A stretch of 64,000 nucleotides of DNA from contig CAYLIP010000002.1 of the NCBI GenBank assembly GCA_964383855.1, positions 1-64,000 of the forward strand. The letters run 5' to 3'. This DNA comes from CAZHAC01 sp964383855. GTDB lineage: Bacteria; Chloroflexota; Dormibacteria; Dormibacterales; Dormibacteraceae. The notes under the pieces are model-generated. The model saw nothing but the letters and a program-made list of their open reading frames with translations, searched no databases and was not told where the DNA came from. Positions 1 to 8,417 of the stretch are shown here, one piece after another (position 1 is the first letter of the stretch; each line of letters begins with the position of its first letter). Position numbers and translations under genes: made by a program.

Positions 1-734
1 GGAACCCAGAGCGGCTCGCCGTCGCCGGCCAGGGCGGCGCCGCGCTCGCCCGCCGTGACCGCCGCGGAGCCGGCGCCGCGCTCGACCAGCCGCCGGGCCG
101 CGGCCAGCGCGCGGTTGCGCCCGTCCGGCCCCAGGCTGACCGGCTGCCGACCGGCCGCGCCCAGGGTCGACTCGGCTTCCACGAGATTGGGTTTGACCAG
201 GTCGGGGTGCTCGGGCAGCGCCTCCTCCAGAAGCCGGGCGTGAGCGTCGACGAGGGCCCTCGATCCGCGGGCGTGCGCCAGCGCGACCAGCTCCGCATAG
301 GCCGAATCGGGCGCACCGGGAGGCAGGGTTCCGCTGCACACGAGCACCTCTCCGGCCGCCAGCTCTCGCCCGACCAGCGCCACGAAGCGGCGCCAATCCC
401 CGGCCGTGATCGGCGGGCCGGGCTCGTTCAGGACCGTGACCCGGCCGTCCGCCTCGCGGATGATGGTCGCGACCCGCGCTTCGCCGTCGGTTTCGACCGG
501 GCAGACCTGGAGGCCCTCGTGGCGGGCCAGCTCGACGGTCGCGCGGCCGGTTGCCCCGGGGGCGAACGTGACCAGTCGAGCGCCGGCGCCAAGCCGGCGG
601 GCGGCCCGGCAGACGTTCACGCCCTTGCCTCCCGCCGAGACGTCCGCCTGCCGGAAGCGGAGCACCTCGCCGGGGGCCAGCCGGTCGAGGTCGGTGACGC
701 GCTGCAGGGCAAGGTTGGGGCCGGCAACGAGCAT
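1..734 (-). CDS. PfkB-family sugar kinase, 1-phosphofructokinase-like (partial, runs off left edge)
   Basis: About 244 codons are present and the C-terminus lies beyond the window. The N-terminus opens with the ribokinase-fold strand MLVAGPNLALQRV, followed by the sugar-binding motif GGKGVNV (residues 35-41), SGTLPPG (134-140) and VKPN (180-183). This combination is typical of the 1-phosphofructokinase/tagatose-6-phosphate kinase branch of the PfkB family, which phosphorylates a sugar phosphate with ATP. The GAGD catalytic motif would sit near the C-terminus and is not visible, so substrate and activity are inferred. The start is the ATG at 734. A GH36-like glycosidase gene diverges from it, 94 bases away, suggesting a shared carbohydrate role. 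Confidence 0.85.
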   Translation of the reverse strand, partial: MLVAGPNLALQRVTDLDRLAPGEVLRFRQADVSAGGKGVNVCRAARRLGAGARLVTFAPGATGRATVELARHEGLQVCPVETDGEARVATIIREADGRVTVLNEPGPPITAGDWRRFVALVGRELAAGEVLVCSGTLPPGAPDSAYAELVALAHARGSRALVDAHARLLEEALPEHPDLVKPNLVEAESTLGAAGRQPVSLGPDGRNRALAAARRLVERGAGSAAVTAGERGAALAGDGEPLWV

Positions 735-828
735 GACGGCCGAATTCTGTCACCGCGCTCCGGCGCAAGGCCGCCGCTGCGAACCGTCGGGGTTTCGTCG
801 TCGCGGCGCCCTAGCCTCGCGCGGCCGC

Positions 829-2528
829 ATGCAGATGGCCGGAGCCGGCTGGTCGATGACGTTCGAGGCGGGGAGCCCCTTTGCGCGCTTCTCCGCCGAC
901 GGCGGACCCGGTGCCGACCTCTCGCTGGCCTGGAGCCTGGACCGCCTCGACGCCCTCGACTCCACTCTCGATGTGGGCGAGCCGCGCGCCGAGCACCTGC
1001 CGGATCGGACGCGCGTCACCCTTCGGCAGCGCTCGCTGGCGTGGGAGAGCAAGCGGCTGGTCATCGACTGCTTTCCGGACCACCTGGCCCTCTGGGTCGA
1101 GGTCGAGGGCGCCGGCCGCCTGACCTCGGTGCACCTCCTGGGCGGCCATCAGCCGGGCTCCTCGCGCTGGAACGCGGGGTGGTGCGCCAGCGATCCCCGG
1201 TTCACCCGCCTCTGGAACCCGGAGCCGGCCGGCTGGCCGCGCGTCCAGAGCCCCTCCGAGGGGTCGGTGATCGATGTCCTGGGCGGGCCGCTGCCGGGGC
1301 TGCGGCATTGGCTCTTCACGCCCGCGCCCTGGTTCTACGCGGTGGCCGCCGACACCGGCTCCTGGCTCGGGCTGGCGCTGGCGCCGGCGGCCGGTGAGCA
1401 CCGGTTCACCGCCTTTCACTGGGATGCGCGCCCGGACGGCTTCAACCTCCGCCTGGCCTACGAGGGCATGACCGAGGTCCACGGGCGCTGGCGGACGCCG
1501 GTCCTCGAGCTGAGGCCCGGCGCCACCGACCCCTACCAGGCGCTGGCGGCGGCCTGCGCCGGGGCCACGACCGAGGTGGCGCGTCCCCGGTTCGATTGGT
1601 GGTCGCGACCGCTCTTCTGCGGTTGGGGACAGCAGGTCTTCGAGGCCGGCAGCGAGGGCAGCGCGGCCGCGCTCGCGACCCAGGCCAACTACGACCGCTA
1701 TCTCGCTCAGCTCGCCGCGCACGGCCTGGACCCGGGCACCATCGTGGTCGATGACAGGTGGCAGGCGGCCTACGGCACCAACCATCCGGACGCCGCCAAG
1801 TGGCCGGACATGCGCGGGTGGATCGCGGCCCGCCACGAGGAGAGCAGGCATGTCCTGCTCTGGCTCAAGGCCTGGGACGCGGAGGGCCTCGGCCCAGAGC
1901 ACTGTGTCACCGATGCGCTCGGCCGGCCGGTCGCCGCCGATCCGACCAGCCCCGCCTACCGCGCCCTCCTGTCGGAAACGGTGGAACGCCTGCTGGGCCC
2001 CGATGGCCTGGATGCGGACGGCTTCAAGCTCGACTTCACCGGCCGCACCCCGAGTGGCCCGGGGCTCTCTGTCCACGGCGACGCCTGGGGCGCCGAGCTG
2101 CTGCACGAGCTGGTGGCGCTGGTCGACGCCGGGGCCGCCGCGTCAAGCCGGATGCGCTGGTCATGACGCATTGCTGCAACCCGTACTTCCGCGACGTCAC
2201 CTCGATGCTCCGGCTGAACGACGTCAACATCGAACTACCGGTGCTGGAGCAGATGGAGCATCGCGCCCGGGTCGCGCGCCTGGCTCTCCCGGGAGCCCTC
2301 ATCGACACCGACAACTGGCCGATGCCGGACCGGGAATCCTGGCGCTCCTACCTGGCCCAGCAGCCGCGCCTGGGCGTCCCCTCGCTCTACTTCACGACCA
2401 ACCTCAGCTTCTCCGGTGAGCCGCTGGAAGAAACGGACTACGCCGCCATCCGCCAGGCCTGGGCGCACGCCGAGCACCAAGGTGAGTCGGCCGGCGGGCC
2501 CGTGGACGGCGCCGTCAGTCGGACCTGA
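829..2528 (+). CDS. GH36/melibiase-like glycoside hydrolase, interrupted by one frameshift
   Basis: An N-terminal beta-sandwich-like half is followed by a TIM-barrel half. The barrel carries DDRWQ near residue 310 and the nucleophile motif DGFKLDF with Asp at about residue 402, as in GH36/GH31-clan alpha-galactosidases. The first frame stops at 2166. The natural continuation (KPDALVMTHCCNPYFRDV onward, including LIDTDNWPM with a likely acid/base Asp) runs in the next frame from about 2140 to 2528. The shift lies in the GC-run at about 2130-2145 and corresponds to one missing base. It is either an assembly error or a recent pseudogene. Start ATG 829 is the best guess; ATG 835 is also possible. 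The 3' end overlaps the convergent pruA by 14 bases. Exact substrate unknown. Confidence 0.75.
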
Positions 2529-4143
2529 GCCAGGGATACCGGTAGTCGCGGGGGGGAGTCAGGGTCTCCTTCACGGCGCGCGGGCTGGTCCAGCGGATCA
2601 GGTTCCACATCGAACCCGCCTTGTCGTTGGTGCCCGAACCCCGGCCGCCCCCAAAGGGCTGCTGACCGACCACCGCGCCGGTTGGCTTGTCGTTTACGTA
2701 GAAGTTGCCCGCGGCATTGACGAGCGCCTCCTCGGCCTCCCGGATGGCGGACCGGTCGCGGGCGAAGACAGCGCCGGTCAGCGCGTAGGGCGTCTGGGTG
2801 TCGACCAGGCGGAGCACGTCGGCGTACCGGCTTTCTTCGTAGACCAGCGTCGTCAGCACCGGCCCGAAAAGCTCCTCGCGCATCAGGCGGAATCCAGCGT
2901 CCTCGGTTACCACCACGGTCGGCGTCACGAAGTAGCCCTCGCTGTCGTCGGCCTCGCCGCCGACCAGGATCTGGGCTTCCCGCCGAGCCTCCTCGATGGC
3001 ATCCCGCTGGCGCGTCCATGACTCGCGGTCGATGACCGCGCCCATGAAGTTTCCGAAGTCGGCGATGTCGCCCATCCGGATGCTGCCAACCTCGCCGGCC
3101 AGCCTCTCCCGAAGCGCCGGCCACAACCCCGCGGGGACGAACAGCCGGGAGAGCGCCGAGCACTTCTGGCCCTGGTACTCGAAGGCCCCGCGTACGACCG
3201 CGGCCGCCACCTCGTCGACGTCGGCGCTGGCGTGCACAACGCCGAAGTCCTTGCCGCCCGTCTCACCGACCAGCCGGGGATAGCTGCGGTAGCCGGAGAT
3301 GTGCTCTCCGACCTGCCTGAACATCCACTGGAAGACCGGGGTCGAGCCCGTGAAGTGGACGCCGGCGAGCTCGGGATGAGGCAGCACCGCGCCGCCGACC
3401 TTCGCGCCTGACCCGTGGACGAGGTTGATCACCCCCGGGGGCAGTCCGGCCGCCTCGAGCAGCTTCATCCAGTGGTGCGCCGCGTAGGCGGCGGTCTGGG
3501 CCGGCTTCCAGACCACGACATTGCCCATGAGGGCGGCCGAGGTCGGAAGGTTGCCCGCGATCGAGGTGAAGTTGAAGGGCGTGACGGCGAACACGAAGCC
3601 CTCGAGCGGCCGGTACTCCATCCAGTTCCACACACCGGGCGGAGAGATCGGCTGCTCGGAATAGATCCTGGTTGCGTATTCGACGTTGAAGCGCAGGAAG
3701 TCGGCCAGCTCGCAGGCGGCGTCGATCTCGGCCTGGTGCACCGTCTTCGACTGGCCGAGCATCGTCGAGGCGTTGAGCGCGTCGCGCCAGGGCCCGCTCA
3801 GGAGGTCGGCCGCGCGCAGGAAGATCGCGGCCCTGGTCGAGAAGGGAGTGCGCGCCCACTCGGCCCGCGCCTTCAGCGCCGCATCGATTGCCCTGCCGAC
3901 GACCGCCTCGCCGGCCAGGTGGACCTCACCCAGGACATGGCTGTGGCGGTGTGGCATGACCACCGCGCCGAGATCGCCGGTGCGCACCTCCTCGCCGCCG
4001 ATGATGCAGGGCATCTCGATCCGATCTCGCGTCATCCGCTCCAGCGCGGCCTTGATGGAAGCGCGCTCGGCGGTGCCGGGGGCGTATGAGCGGACGGGCT
4101 CGTTGTAGGCGGCGGGCGGAGAGAAGATCGCGTCTGCGGGCAT
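2515..4143 (-). CDS. pruA: 1-pyrroline-5-carboxylate (glutamate semialdehyde) dehydrogenase
   Basis: A 542-residue aldehyde dehydrogenase matching the group-1 P5C dehydrogenase family, which oxidises glutamate semialdehyde to glutamate with NAD in proline catabolism. The general base Glu sits in ETGGKDF (about residue 294) and the catalytic Cys in GQKCSALSRL (about residue 328). The FNFTSIAGNLPTSAALMGNVVVWKPA stretch, given here only by its ends FNFTSI and VWKPA, is the cofactor-site signature. Upstream in-frame codons exist to 4191, but ATG 4143 is chosen because a TAGAAT -10 box lies exactly 7 bases before it, implying a leaderless mRNA starting there. No proline dehydrogenase gene is adjacent. 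Confidence 0.93.
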   Translation of the reverse strand: MPADAIFSPPAAYNEPVRSYAPGTAERASIKAALERMTRDRIEMPCIIGGEEVRTGDLGAVVMPHRHSHVLGEVHLAGEAVVGRAIDAALKARAEWARTPFSTRAAIFLRAADLLSGPWRDALNASTMLGQSKTVHQAEIDAACELADFLRFNVEYATRIYSEQPISPPGVWNWMEYRPLEGFVFAVTPFNFTSIAGNLPTSAALMGNVVVWKPAQTAAYAAHHWMKLLEAAGLPPGVINLVHGSGAKVGGAVLPHPELAGVHFTGSTPVFQWMFRQVGEHISGYRSYPRLVGETGGKDFGVVHASADVDEVAAAVVRGAFEYQGQKCSALSRLFVPAGLWPALRERLAGEVGSIRMGDIADFGNFMGAVIDRESWTRQRDAIEEARREAQILVGGEADDSEGYFVTPTVVVTEDAGFRLMREELFGPVLTTLVYEESRYADVLRLVDTQTPYALTGAVFARDRSAIREAEEALVNAAGNFYVNDKPTGAVVGQQPFGGGRGSGTNDKAGSMWNLIRWTSPRAVKETLTPPRDYRYPWLRSD

Positions 4144-4150
4144 CGGCCCG

Positions 4151-4156
4151 ATTCTA
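4151..4156 (-). promoter_or_regulatory. -10 box TAGAAT of pruA (leaderless promoter)
   Basis: On the minus strand TAGAAT is followed by 7 bases and then the ATG of pruA. This places the transcription start at or next to the A of the start codon. No ribosome-binding site is present. Confidence 0.5.
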
Positions 4157-4194
4157 GGAGCCGAGGAGGCGCGGCCGAATCGCCCCGCCAAGCG

Positions 4195-4221
4195 AAGGAG
4201 CCGGCCAGCGGCCGGCTCCTT
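4195..4221 (-). terminator. Perfect 12-bp hairpin between the small secreted gene and pruA
   Basis: AAGGAGCCGGCC and its exact complement are separated by a 3-base loop. It lies just after the stop codon of the secreted-protein gene read on the minus strand. There is no clean T run, so it may be a weak or Rho-assisted terminator, or an mRNA 3' stabiliser. Confidence 0.55.
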
Positions 4222-4244
4222 GCGACAGGGGGTGAGGTCCTGGG

Positions 4245-4709
4245 TCAGGCGGTCCGGCGGTGGAGTCCGTTCCAGAAGGGAACGTGGCCGGCGTCCAGCC
4301 GCTTTTCGACACGCTGCGCCTGGTCGGCCGTGATCTGCTTGCCATCCACCAGCTTGTCCAGCCCTGGCTTGGCGGCGGCTGCCACCTTCTCGCCGAACTG
4401 CTGCTGGCTCATGCCCCTGTCATTGGCGAGGTCCGAAACCTTCTTGCCGCTGCGGAGGGCGCTGTGCAGCTCCTCAGGCTTGATTCCCAGCACCGACGCC
4501 TCGGCGTCGAAGACGACACGCGCGATCTGGCGGTGGTCCTGCCGGTTGTCGTGGTGCTTGGGGGCAGCGGGCGCCGCCGCCGTCGCCGGCGTGGAAGCCG
4601 CCAGGACCGGGGTGGCGGTCCCGAGCGCACCGAGCGCGAGCAGCCCTGCGCCTCCGGCGCCCATCGCCACCTTCGCGATCAACCCAAGCCTCGGAATCGT
4701 GGTCAACAT
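4245..4709 (-). CDS. Small secreted alpha-helical protein (unknown function)
   Basis: A 154-residue protein with an Ala/Gly/Leu-rich signal peptide (residues 1 to about 35, ending TPVLAAS). It is followed by a charged region and the helical unit LGIKPEELHSALRSGKKVSDLA...GMSQQQF. Such 'L-G-I...EL..AL..GK...A...GMS' units occur in many uncharacterised exported actinobacterial and chloroflexal proteins. The start is the second ATG of ATGCAGATG because AGAAAGGAG lies 6 bases before it. This is one of the few clear Shine-Dalgarno sites in the window. I do not know the function; it probably acts outside the membrane. Confidence 0.75.
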   Translation of the reverse strand: MLTTIPRLGLIAKVAMGAGGAGLLALGALGTATPVLAASTPATAAAPAAPKHHDNRQDHRQIARVVFDAEASVLGIKPEELHSALRSGKKVSDLANDRGMSQQQFGEKVAAAAKPGLDKLVDGKQITADQAQRVEKRLDAGHVPFWNGLHRRTA

Positions 4710-4805
4710 CTGCATCTCCTTTCTGCGATTTGCCGGCCCCGCAAAGGGAGCCGCCTTTCGCTGCCCAGGTTGAGCACGCGGTGTCAATCACATTTCCGAA
4801 TGCGG

Positions 4806-5245
4806 TCAGCAATCTGTTAAGCGCCGCTTCCCTGGCTGGGCTTCGAGTGCCGACTGCAACTCGAGGTCGCCGACCTCCCACATCAACACATGGCCGCGGC
4901 AGGGGACCGGCTCGGGGAACGTTTCCACCGCCTCCAGCCGCCACGCCCACCACCTGCCCTCACGCGGTTCTGCCAGCGCCTCCTTCCAGTCGGCCTGGGT
5001 CATGGGCCGGCAGTCGGTGAGCTGCGCCACGCCGACCAGCACTCCGCGCCGGCTCGCGCCGGGCTCGGTCAGGTCCAGGCCGAGCGCGCGCAGGCGATCC
5101 AGCTCGGCCCGGCCGGGCCGAAGCTGGCCGAGGCGTGGAGCAGGAGGTCGCCGCGATGCCGGGTGGCCGCTCGGCGAACCTCAACCGAGCGGCGGCCGAG
5201 AAGCAGGACGTCGATCGACGGGTGGCGGATGGAGAGGGCTTTCAT
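4806..5245 (-). CDS. ASCH-domain protein, interrupted by one frameshift
   Basis: The first frame gives MKALSIRHPSIDVLLLG, then SVEVRRAATRHRGDLLLHAS. This is the classic start of an ASCH domain, an RNA/nucleotide-binding PUA-like fold (compare KALSIRQPWA...VEIR...RGPLLIHAS in relatives). The rest of the domain (ELDRLRALGLDLTEP, VLVGVAQLTDCRPM, FPEPVPCRGHVLMWEV) continues in another frame down to 4806. The break is in the GC run near 5100-5130 and again equals one missing base. Full length would be about 147 residues, usual for the family. It is either an assembly indel or a pseudogene. Confidence 0.7.
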
Positions 5246-5313
5246 GGGCGCCAGTGTCAGTTCGACCCTGGCACCGGGCAACGCCGGCTGTTAAGAAGAC
5301 GCAGACTCGAGCC

Positions 5314-6048
5314 GTGGACACCGGCGTCGCCGCTACCACCCGGCGCCACGCCCGCCTCCTGGCCCTGGCCGGAGCCGCTGCCATCGCCCTCGTCGTGCTC
5401 GCCGTGGCGTTCCTGGAGGGCGACCTCGGAGAGGAGTTCGGCGAGCTCCAGGGATTCGCGGGCTACGTCACTCGCAGGTTTGGCGTGCCCGCCAGCCTTC
5501 TGCTGCTCTACATCGAGGAGACGGGCATCCCGCTGCCGGTGCCGGGAGATGTCTACGTCGTCTACCTGGGGAGCGCCGCCCGGAACTCCGCCCTCGCGCT
5601 CGCAGGCGCCTGGCTGGCCGTCGTGCTCGCCGTCACCGCCGGCTCGACCAACCTCTACCTGATCTCGAGGCGCTGGGGGCACCGGCTGGTCGCCAACCGC
5701 TTTGCGCACGTGCTCCATCTCGACCAGGGCCGCCTTCAGCAGGTCGAGGGCTGGTTCGGACGCTGGGGAGCGGTCGCCATCATCTTCGGCCGCCACATAC
5801 CGGGCTTCCGCATCCCCGTCACCGTGATGTCGGGGATCTTCGAAGTGCGCTATCGCGTCTTCGCCCCCTCGGTGGCGGTTTCGACCGGCGTCTGGGCCGC
5901 CGTCTGGATCTGGCTCGGCTCCCGCTACGGCGTCGCCGTCGTGCATTCGCTGGGCCGGCACAAATGGATCTACGCGGTCGTGGCGGCCGCGGTTGCGATC
6001 GCCGTCGGCGTGATCGGCGTCCGCGTCCTGCGCGCCGCCTCTAAGTAG
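5314..6048 (+). CDS. DedA-family (SNARE-associated/VTT) integral membrane protein
   Basis: A 244-residue protein with about five hydrophobic segments. It carries the DedA/VTT signatures EETGIPLPVPGDVYVVYLG (residues about 69-87) and FGRHIPGFRIPVTVMSG (about 157-173), with the conserved acidic and Arg residues used in membrane re-entrant loops. Family members are lipid scramblase/flippase-like proteins involved in undecaprenyl-phosphate recycling or membrane homeostasis; the exact substrate here is unknown. GTG 5314 is taken as start because translation further upstream crosses the divergent ASCH gene. Confidence 0.88.
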   Translation: MDTGVAATTRRHARLLALAGAAAIALVVLAVAFLEGDLGEEFGELQGFAGYVTRRFGVPASLLLLYIEETGIPLPVPGDVYVVYLGSAARNSALALAGAWLAVVLAVTAGSTNLYLISRRWGHRLVANRFAHVLHLDQGRLQQVEGWFGRWGAVAIIFGRHIPGFRIPVTVMSGIFEVRYRVFAPSVAVSTGVWAAVWIWLGSRYGVAVVHSLGRHKWIYAVVAAAVAIAVGVIGVRVLRAASK

Positions 6049-6247
6049 CGCCGCCGGCGCGTGGCTTCGGCCAGACCGGGTCCGCCGCTTGCTCGATCAT
6101 CGACCTGCCCCTACCGTGGAGACGATGGACGAGGACTCCGCCGACCGCCAGGACTACGAGGCACGCGAAGAGCACGTTGCCCAGGGACACCGTCCGGAAG
6201 ACGCCGGCGGCAGCGAGGAAACCGAGGACCGCCCCGACCAGGAGCAC
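6041..6247 (-). CDS. Small hydrophobic protein, two predicted membrane segments
   Basis: A 68-residue ORF with two hydrophobic stretches (residues about 2-18 and 24-41) and a short basic tail, RLHGRGRSMIEQ. It overlaps the convergent DedA gene by 8 bases. There is no recognised family and no obvious ribosome site. It may start further upstream, because its frame stays open. It is kept because its pattern of two membrane spans plus basic tail is typical of small membrane proteins. Confidence 0.4.
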   Translation of the reverse strand: MLLVGAVLGFLAAAGVFRTVSLGNVLFACLVVLAVGGVLVHRLHGRGRSMIEQAADPVWPKPRAGGAT

Positions 6248-6296
6248 CCGGCCGACGCCAAAGGCGGGTAGCCCCGAACGGGAAGGAGCGGACCGG

Positions 6297-6671
6297 CTAG
6301 GCCGTGCGAAAGCCGCGCAGGCGCGCCACCAGTTCGCCCGGCGTGGTCCTGGATTTCACCATCCAGTCGAGGATTCCCAGGTCCGAGGCCTCGTCGACGC
6401 TGTGGGGAAGGCCGGCGGAATTGCTGAGCACGACCACGCCGCAGGACCGCGTCGCCGGCGCGGAGCGAAGGCGGCGAAGCACCTCGAGGCCATCGAGGCC
6501 CGGGAGCATGATGTCGAGCAGGACCATGGAAGGCGGCTCCTCGAGCGCCGCCGCCAGCCCGCGCTCGCCGTCGGGCTCCACCCGCACCGACCAGCCGGCC
6601 GCCTCCAGCGCCATCCGGTACATCAGGGCGATGGCCTCGTCGTCCTCAATCAGGAGTAGACGGTCCTCCAT
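6297..6671 (-). CDS. Stand-alone response-regulator receiver protein
   Basis: A 124-residue CheY-like receiver domain with no output domain. Acidic pocket residues E9/D10/D11, phospho-acceptor Asp53 in LLDIMLPG, Ser83 in VLSNSAG and Lys106 in WMVKS are all in place, so it should be phosphorylated by a histidine kinase. No kinase is adjacent; the nearest intact one is at 28.5 kb. It probably works by protein-protein contact. ATG 6671 is preferred over GTG 6674. Confidence 0.85.
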   Translation of the reverse strand: MEDRLLLIEDDEAIALMYRMALEAAGWSVRVEPDGERGLAAALEEPPSMVLLDIMLPGLDGLEVLRRLRSAPATRSCGVVVLSNSAGLPHSVDEASDLGILDWMVKSRTTPGELVARLRGFRTA

Positions 6672-6819
6672 CACAGTTCAACTCTCCGGTTCGCGCCCCC
6701 GCGCCCGCCGCCTGCCCCGTTAAGAGAAGTCAGAAACCGAGGCACGGGCACGGACAGGCCTGAGCCGGGCCCCGTCGTGACACACGCCCGGGTGTCTGGC
6801 CGGGCGCTCGACGCAGAGG

Positions 6820-8103
6820 TCAGGCGGCGGCGGGGGCGGTCGCTGGCACGGGCCGGGGCGTGCGGCGCGTGATCGACATCGAGAGCCCGGCCGCCACCAG
6901 GCAGAGCAGCCCCGCGCCCAGGAAAGCCGGCTCGTAATCGCCGACCCAGGTTCGGATCGCGCCGGCGGCGAAGGCCGCGGTGGCCGCCCCCAGCTGGTGC
7001 GCGGCGAAGATCCAGCCGTAGACGATCGACATCCGCTCGCGTCCGAAGGTCTGGGCGGTGAGCGCCACCGTGGGCGGCACGGTGGCCACCCAGTCCAGGC
7101 CGTAGAAGACGATGAAGGGAACCAGGCCCAGCATCCCGGTCGAGAAGGCGAACGGAAGGAAGAGCAGCGACAGCCCGCGCAGGCCGTAGTAGACCAAAAG
7201 CAGCCGGCGGCTGTCGTAGCGGTCGGTCAGCCAGCCCGACGCCATGGTCCCGGCGATGTCGAAGACGCCGATCACCGCCAGCAGGCTGGCGGCGCGCACC
7301 TCGGGGATGCCGCGGTCGATGGCGGCCGGGATCAGGTGGGTGGCGATCAGCCCGTTGGTCGACAGGCCGCAGATGAAGAAGCTGCCCGCCAGAAGCCAGA
7401 ACTGCCGGCTTCGGACGCCGAGCCCCAGGCCGCGAAAGGCGTTGACCATCGGGCTGCCGGCGGAGGCTGGAGCTCCCTCGTCATGGACGGCGCCAAAGGC
7501 CCGCAGCCCCAGGTCGGAGGGGCGGTTGCGCATGAAGATGGCGGCCACCGGCAGCACGAGCAGCGCCGCCGCGGTCACCGTCATGGCCGCGAAGCGCCAG
7601 CCGACGCTGACTGCGAGCCACGCCAGGGTGGGCAGAAAGATGAGCTGACCGGTGGCGCCGGCGGCCGTGAGAACCCCGACCACCAGACCGCGCCGGGCCA
7701 CGAACCAGCGGTTGGCGACCAGGGCGCCCAGGACCGAGGCCATCGATCCCGTGCCCAGCCCGACCACCACGCCCCACAGGAGGTCGAGCTGCCAGGGCGC
7801 GGTCATGAGCGTGGTCAGCAGCGAGCCGCCCGCGATCATGAGCAGAGCGCCGCTCATCACCGGCCGGATGCCGAAGCGCTCCATGAGGGCGGCCGCAAAG
7901 GGCCCGGTCAGCCCGAACAGGACCAGGTTGATGGAGACCGCGATCGAGATCGTGGCCGCGCTCCAGTGGAACTCCTGCTCGAGCGGGACGATGAGGACGC
8001 CGGGCGTGGCGCGGAAGCCTGCCGAGCCGAGCAGCGCAAGGAAGGTGATCCCGGCCACCACCCACGCGTAGTGAAGGCGTCCGGCGGCCAGGCGGCGAAC
8101 CAT
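6820..8103 (-). CDS. MFS transporter (monocarboxylate/oxalate-formate antiporter-like)
   Basis: A 427-residue protein with 12 hydrophobic segments and a central loop near residue 200. The loop between helices 2 and 3 reads ERFGIRPVMSGALLM, the usual MFS motif-A position. The overall pattern, with the WRFAAMTVTAAALLVLPVA segment and a GLDWVATVPPTVALTAQTFGRE region (named by its ends), resembles the MCT/OFA branch that carries small carboxylates. Substrate cannot be read from sequence. No regulator is adjacent. A GATAAA box lies 7 bases before the ATG. Confidence 0.85.
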   Translation of the reverse strand: MVRRLAAGRLHYAWVVAGITFLALLGSAGFRATPGVLIVPLEQEFHWSAATISIAVSINLVLFGLTGPFAAALMERFGIRPVMSGALLMIAGGSLLTTLMTAPWQLDLLWGVVVGLGTGSMASVLGALVANRWFVARRGLVVGVLTAAGATGQLIFLPTLAWLAVSVGWRFAAMTVTAAALLVLPVAAIFMRNRPSDLGLRAFGAVHDEGAPASAGSPMVNAFRGLGLGVRSRQFWLLAGSFFICGLSTNGLIATHLIPAAIDRGIPEVRAASLLAVIGVFDIAGTMASGWLTDRYDSRRLLLVYYGLRGLSLLFLPFAFSTGMLGLVPFIVFYGLDWVATVPPTVALTAQTFGRERMSIVYGWIFAAHQLGAATAAFAAGAIRTWVGDYEPAFLGAGLLCLVAAGLSMSITRRTPRPVPATAPAAA

Positions 8104-8110
8104 TGCAGTG

Positions 8111-8116
8111 TTTATC
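8111..8116 (-). promoter_or_regulatory. Possible -10 box GATAAA of the MFS gene
   Basis: GATAAA lies 7 bases before ATG 8103 on the minus strand, the same spacing as the other leaderless promoters of this window. It lacks the final T of the TAnnnT consensus. Confidence 0.35.
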
Positions 8117-8195
8117 GCCGGGTTACGGCGGCTATTCCCAGCGGCGGCTGCTGAGCCGTTTGGAAACCGACAGCGGGGGTATCAAATCGTGCGAG

Positions 8196-8375
8196 ATGCT
8201 GAAGTCAGCCTGGGAGATCGCCCTCGAGAAGCACGGACAGCACGAGCAGCTCACGCACATCACCCGTGAGTACCTCGACCACGTGGCCATGCTCGAGGAG
8301 TGCTGGAGCGCGATCCGCCCGTCCGCTGCGCCGGCCGCGGCGGCCGAACCCGCCGAGCTGAGGCGGGCGGCCTGA
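8196..8375 (+). CDS. Small helical protein of unknown function
   Basis: A 59-residue ORF. Residues 1-40 (MLKSAWEIALEKHGQHEQ, then LTHITREYLDHVAMLEECW) form one or two amphipathic helices and the tail is Ala/Pro-rich. It lies in the 314-base gap between a leftward MFS gene and the rightward ABC exporter, and ends 42 bases before the latter, so the two may be co-transcribed. The frame is open further upstream to 8103, but the sequence there looks non-coding. No family recognised. Confidence 0.4.
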   Translation: MLKSAWEIALEKHGQHEQLTHITREYLDHVAMLEECWSAIRPSAAPAAAAEPAELRRAA

Positions 8376-8417
8376 AACAGGAGAATTACCTGATTACGCT
8401 TTCGGTTCCAGCCTGAG

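Noticed and set aside
829..2528. Programmed ribosomal frameshift in the GH36-like gene
   Set aside because: No slippery heptamer or downstream pseudoknot is visible near 2140. A lost base is simpler.
6061..6300. Plus-strand ORFs after the DedA gene
   Set aside because: They are Arg/Gly/Pro-rich low-complexity translations without ribosome site. The minus-strand hydrophobic ORF at 6041-6247 is the better candidate.
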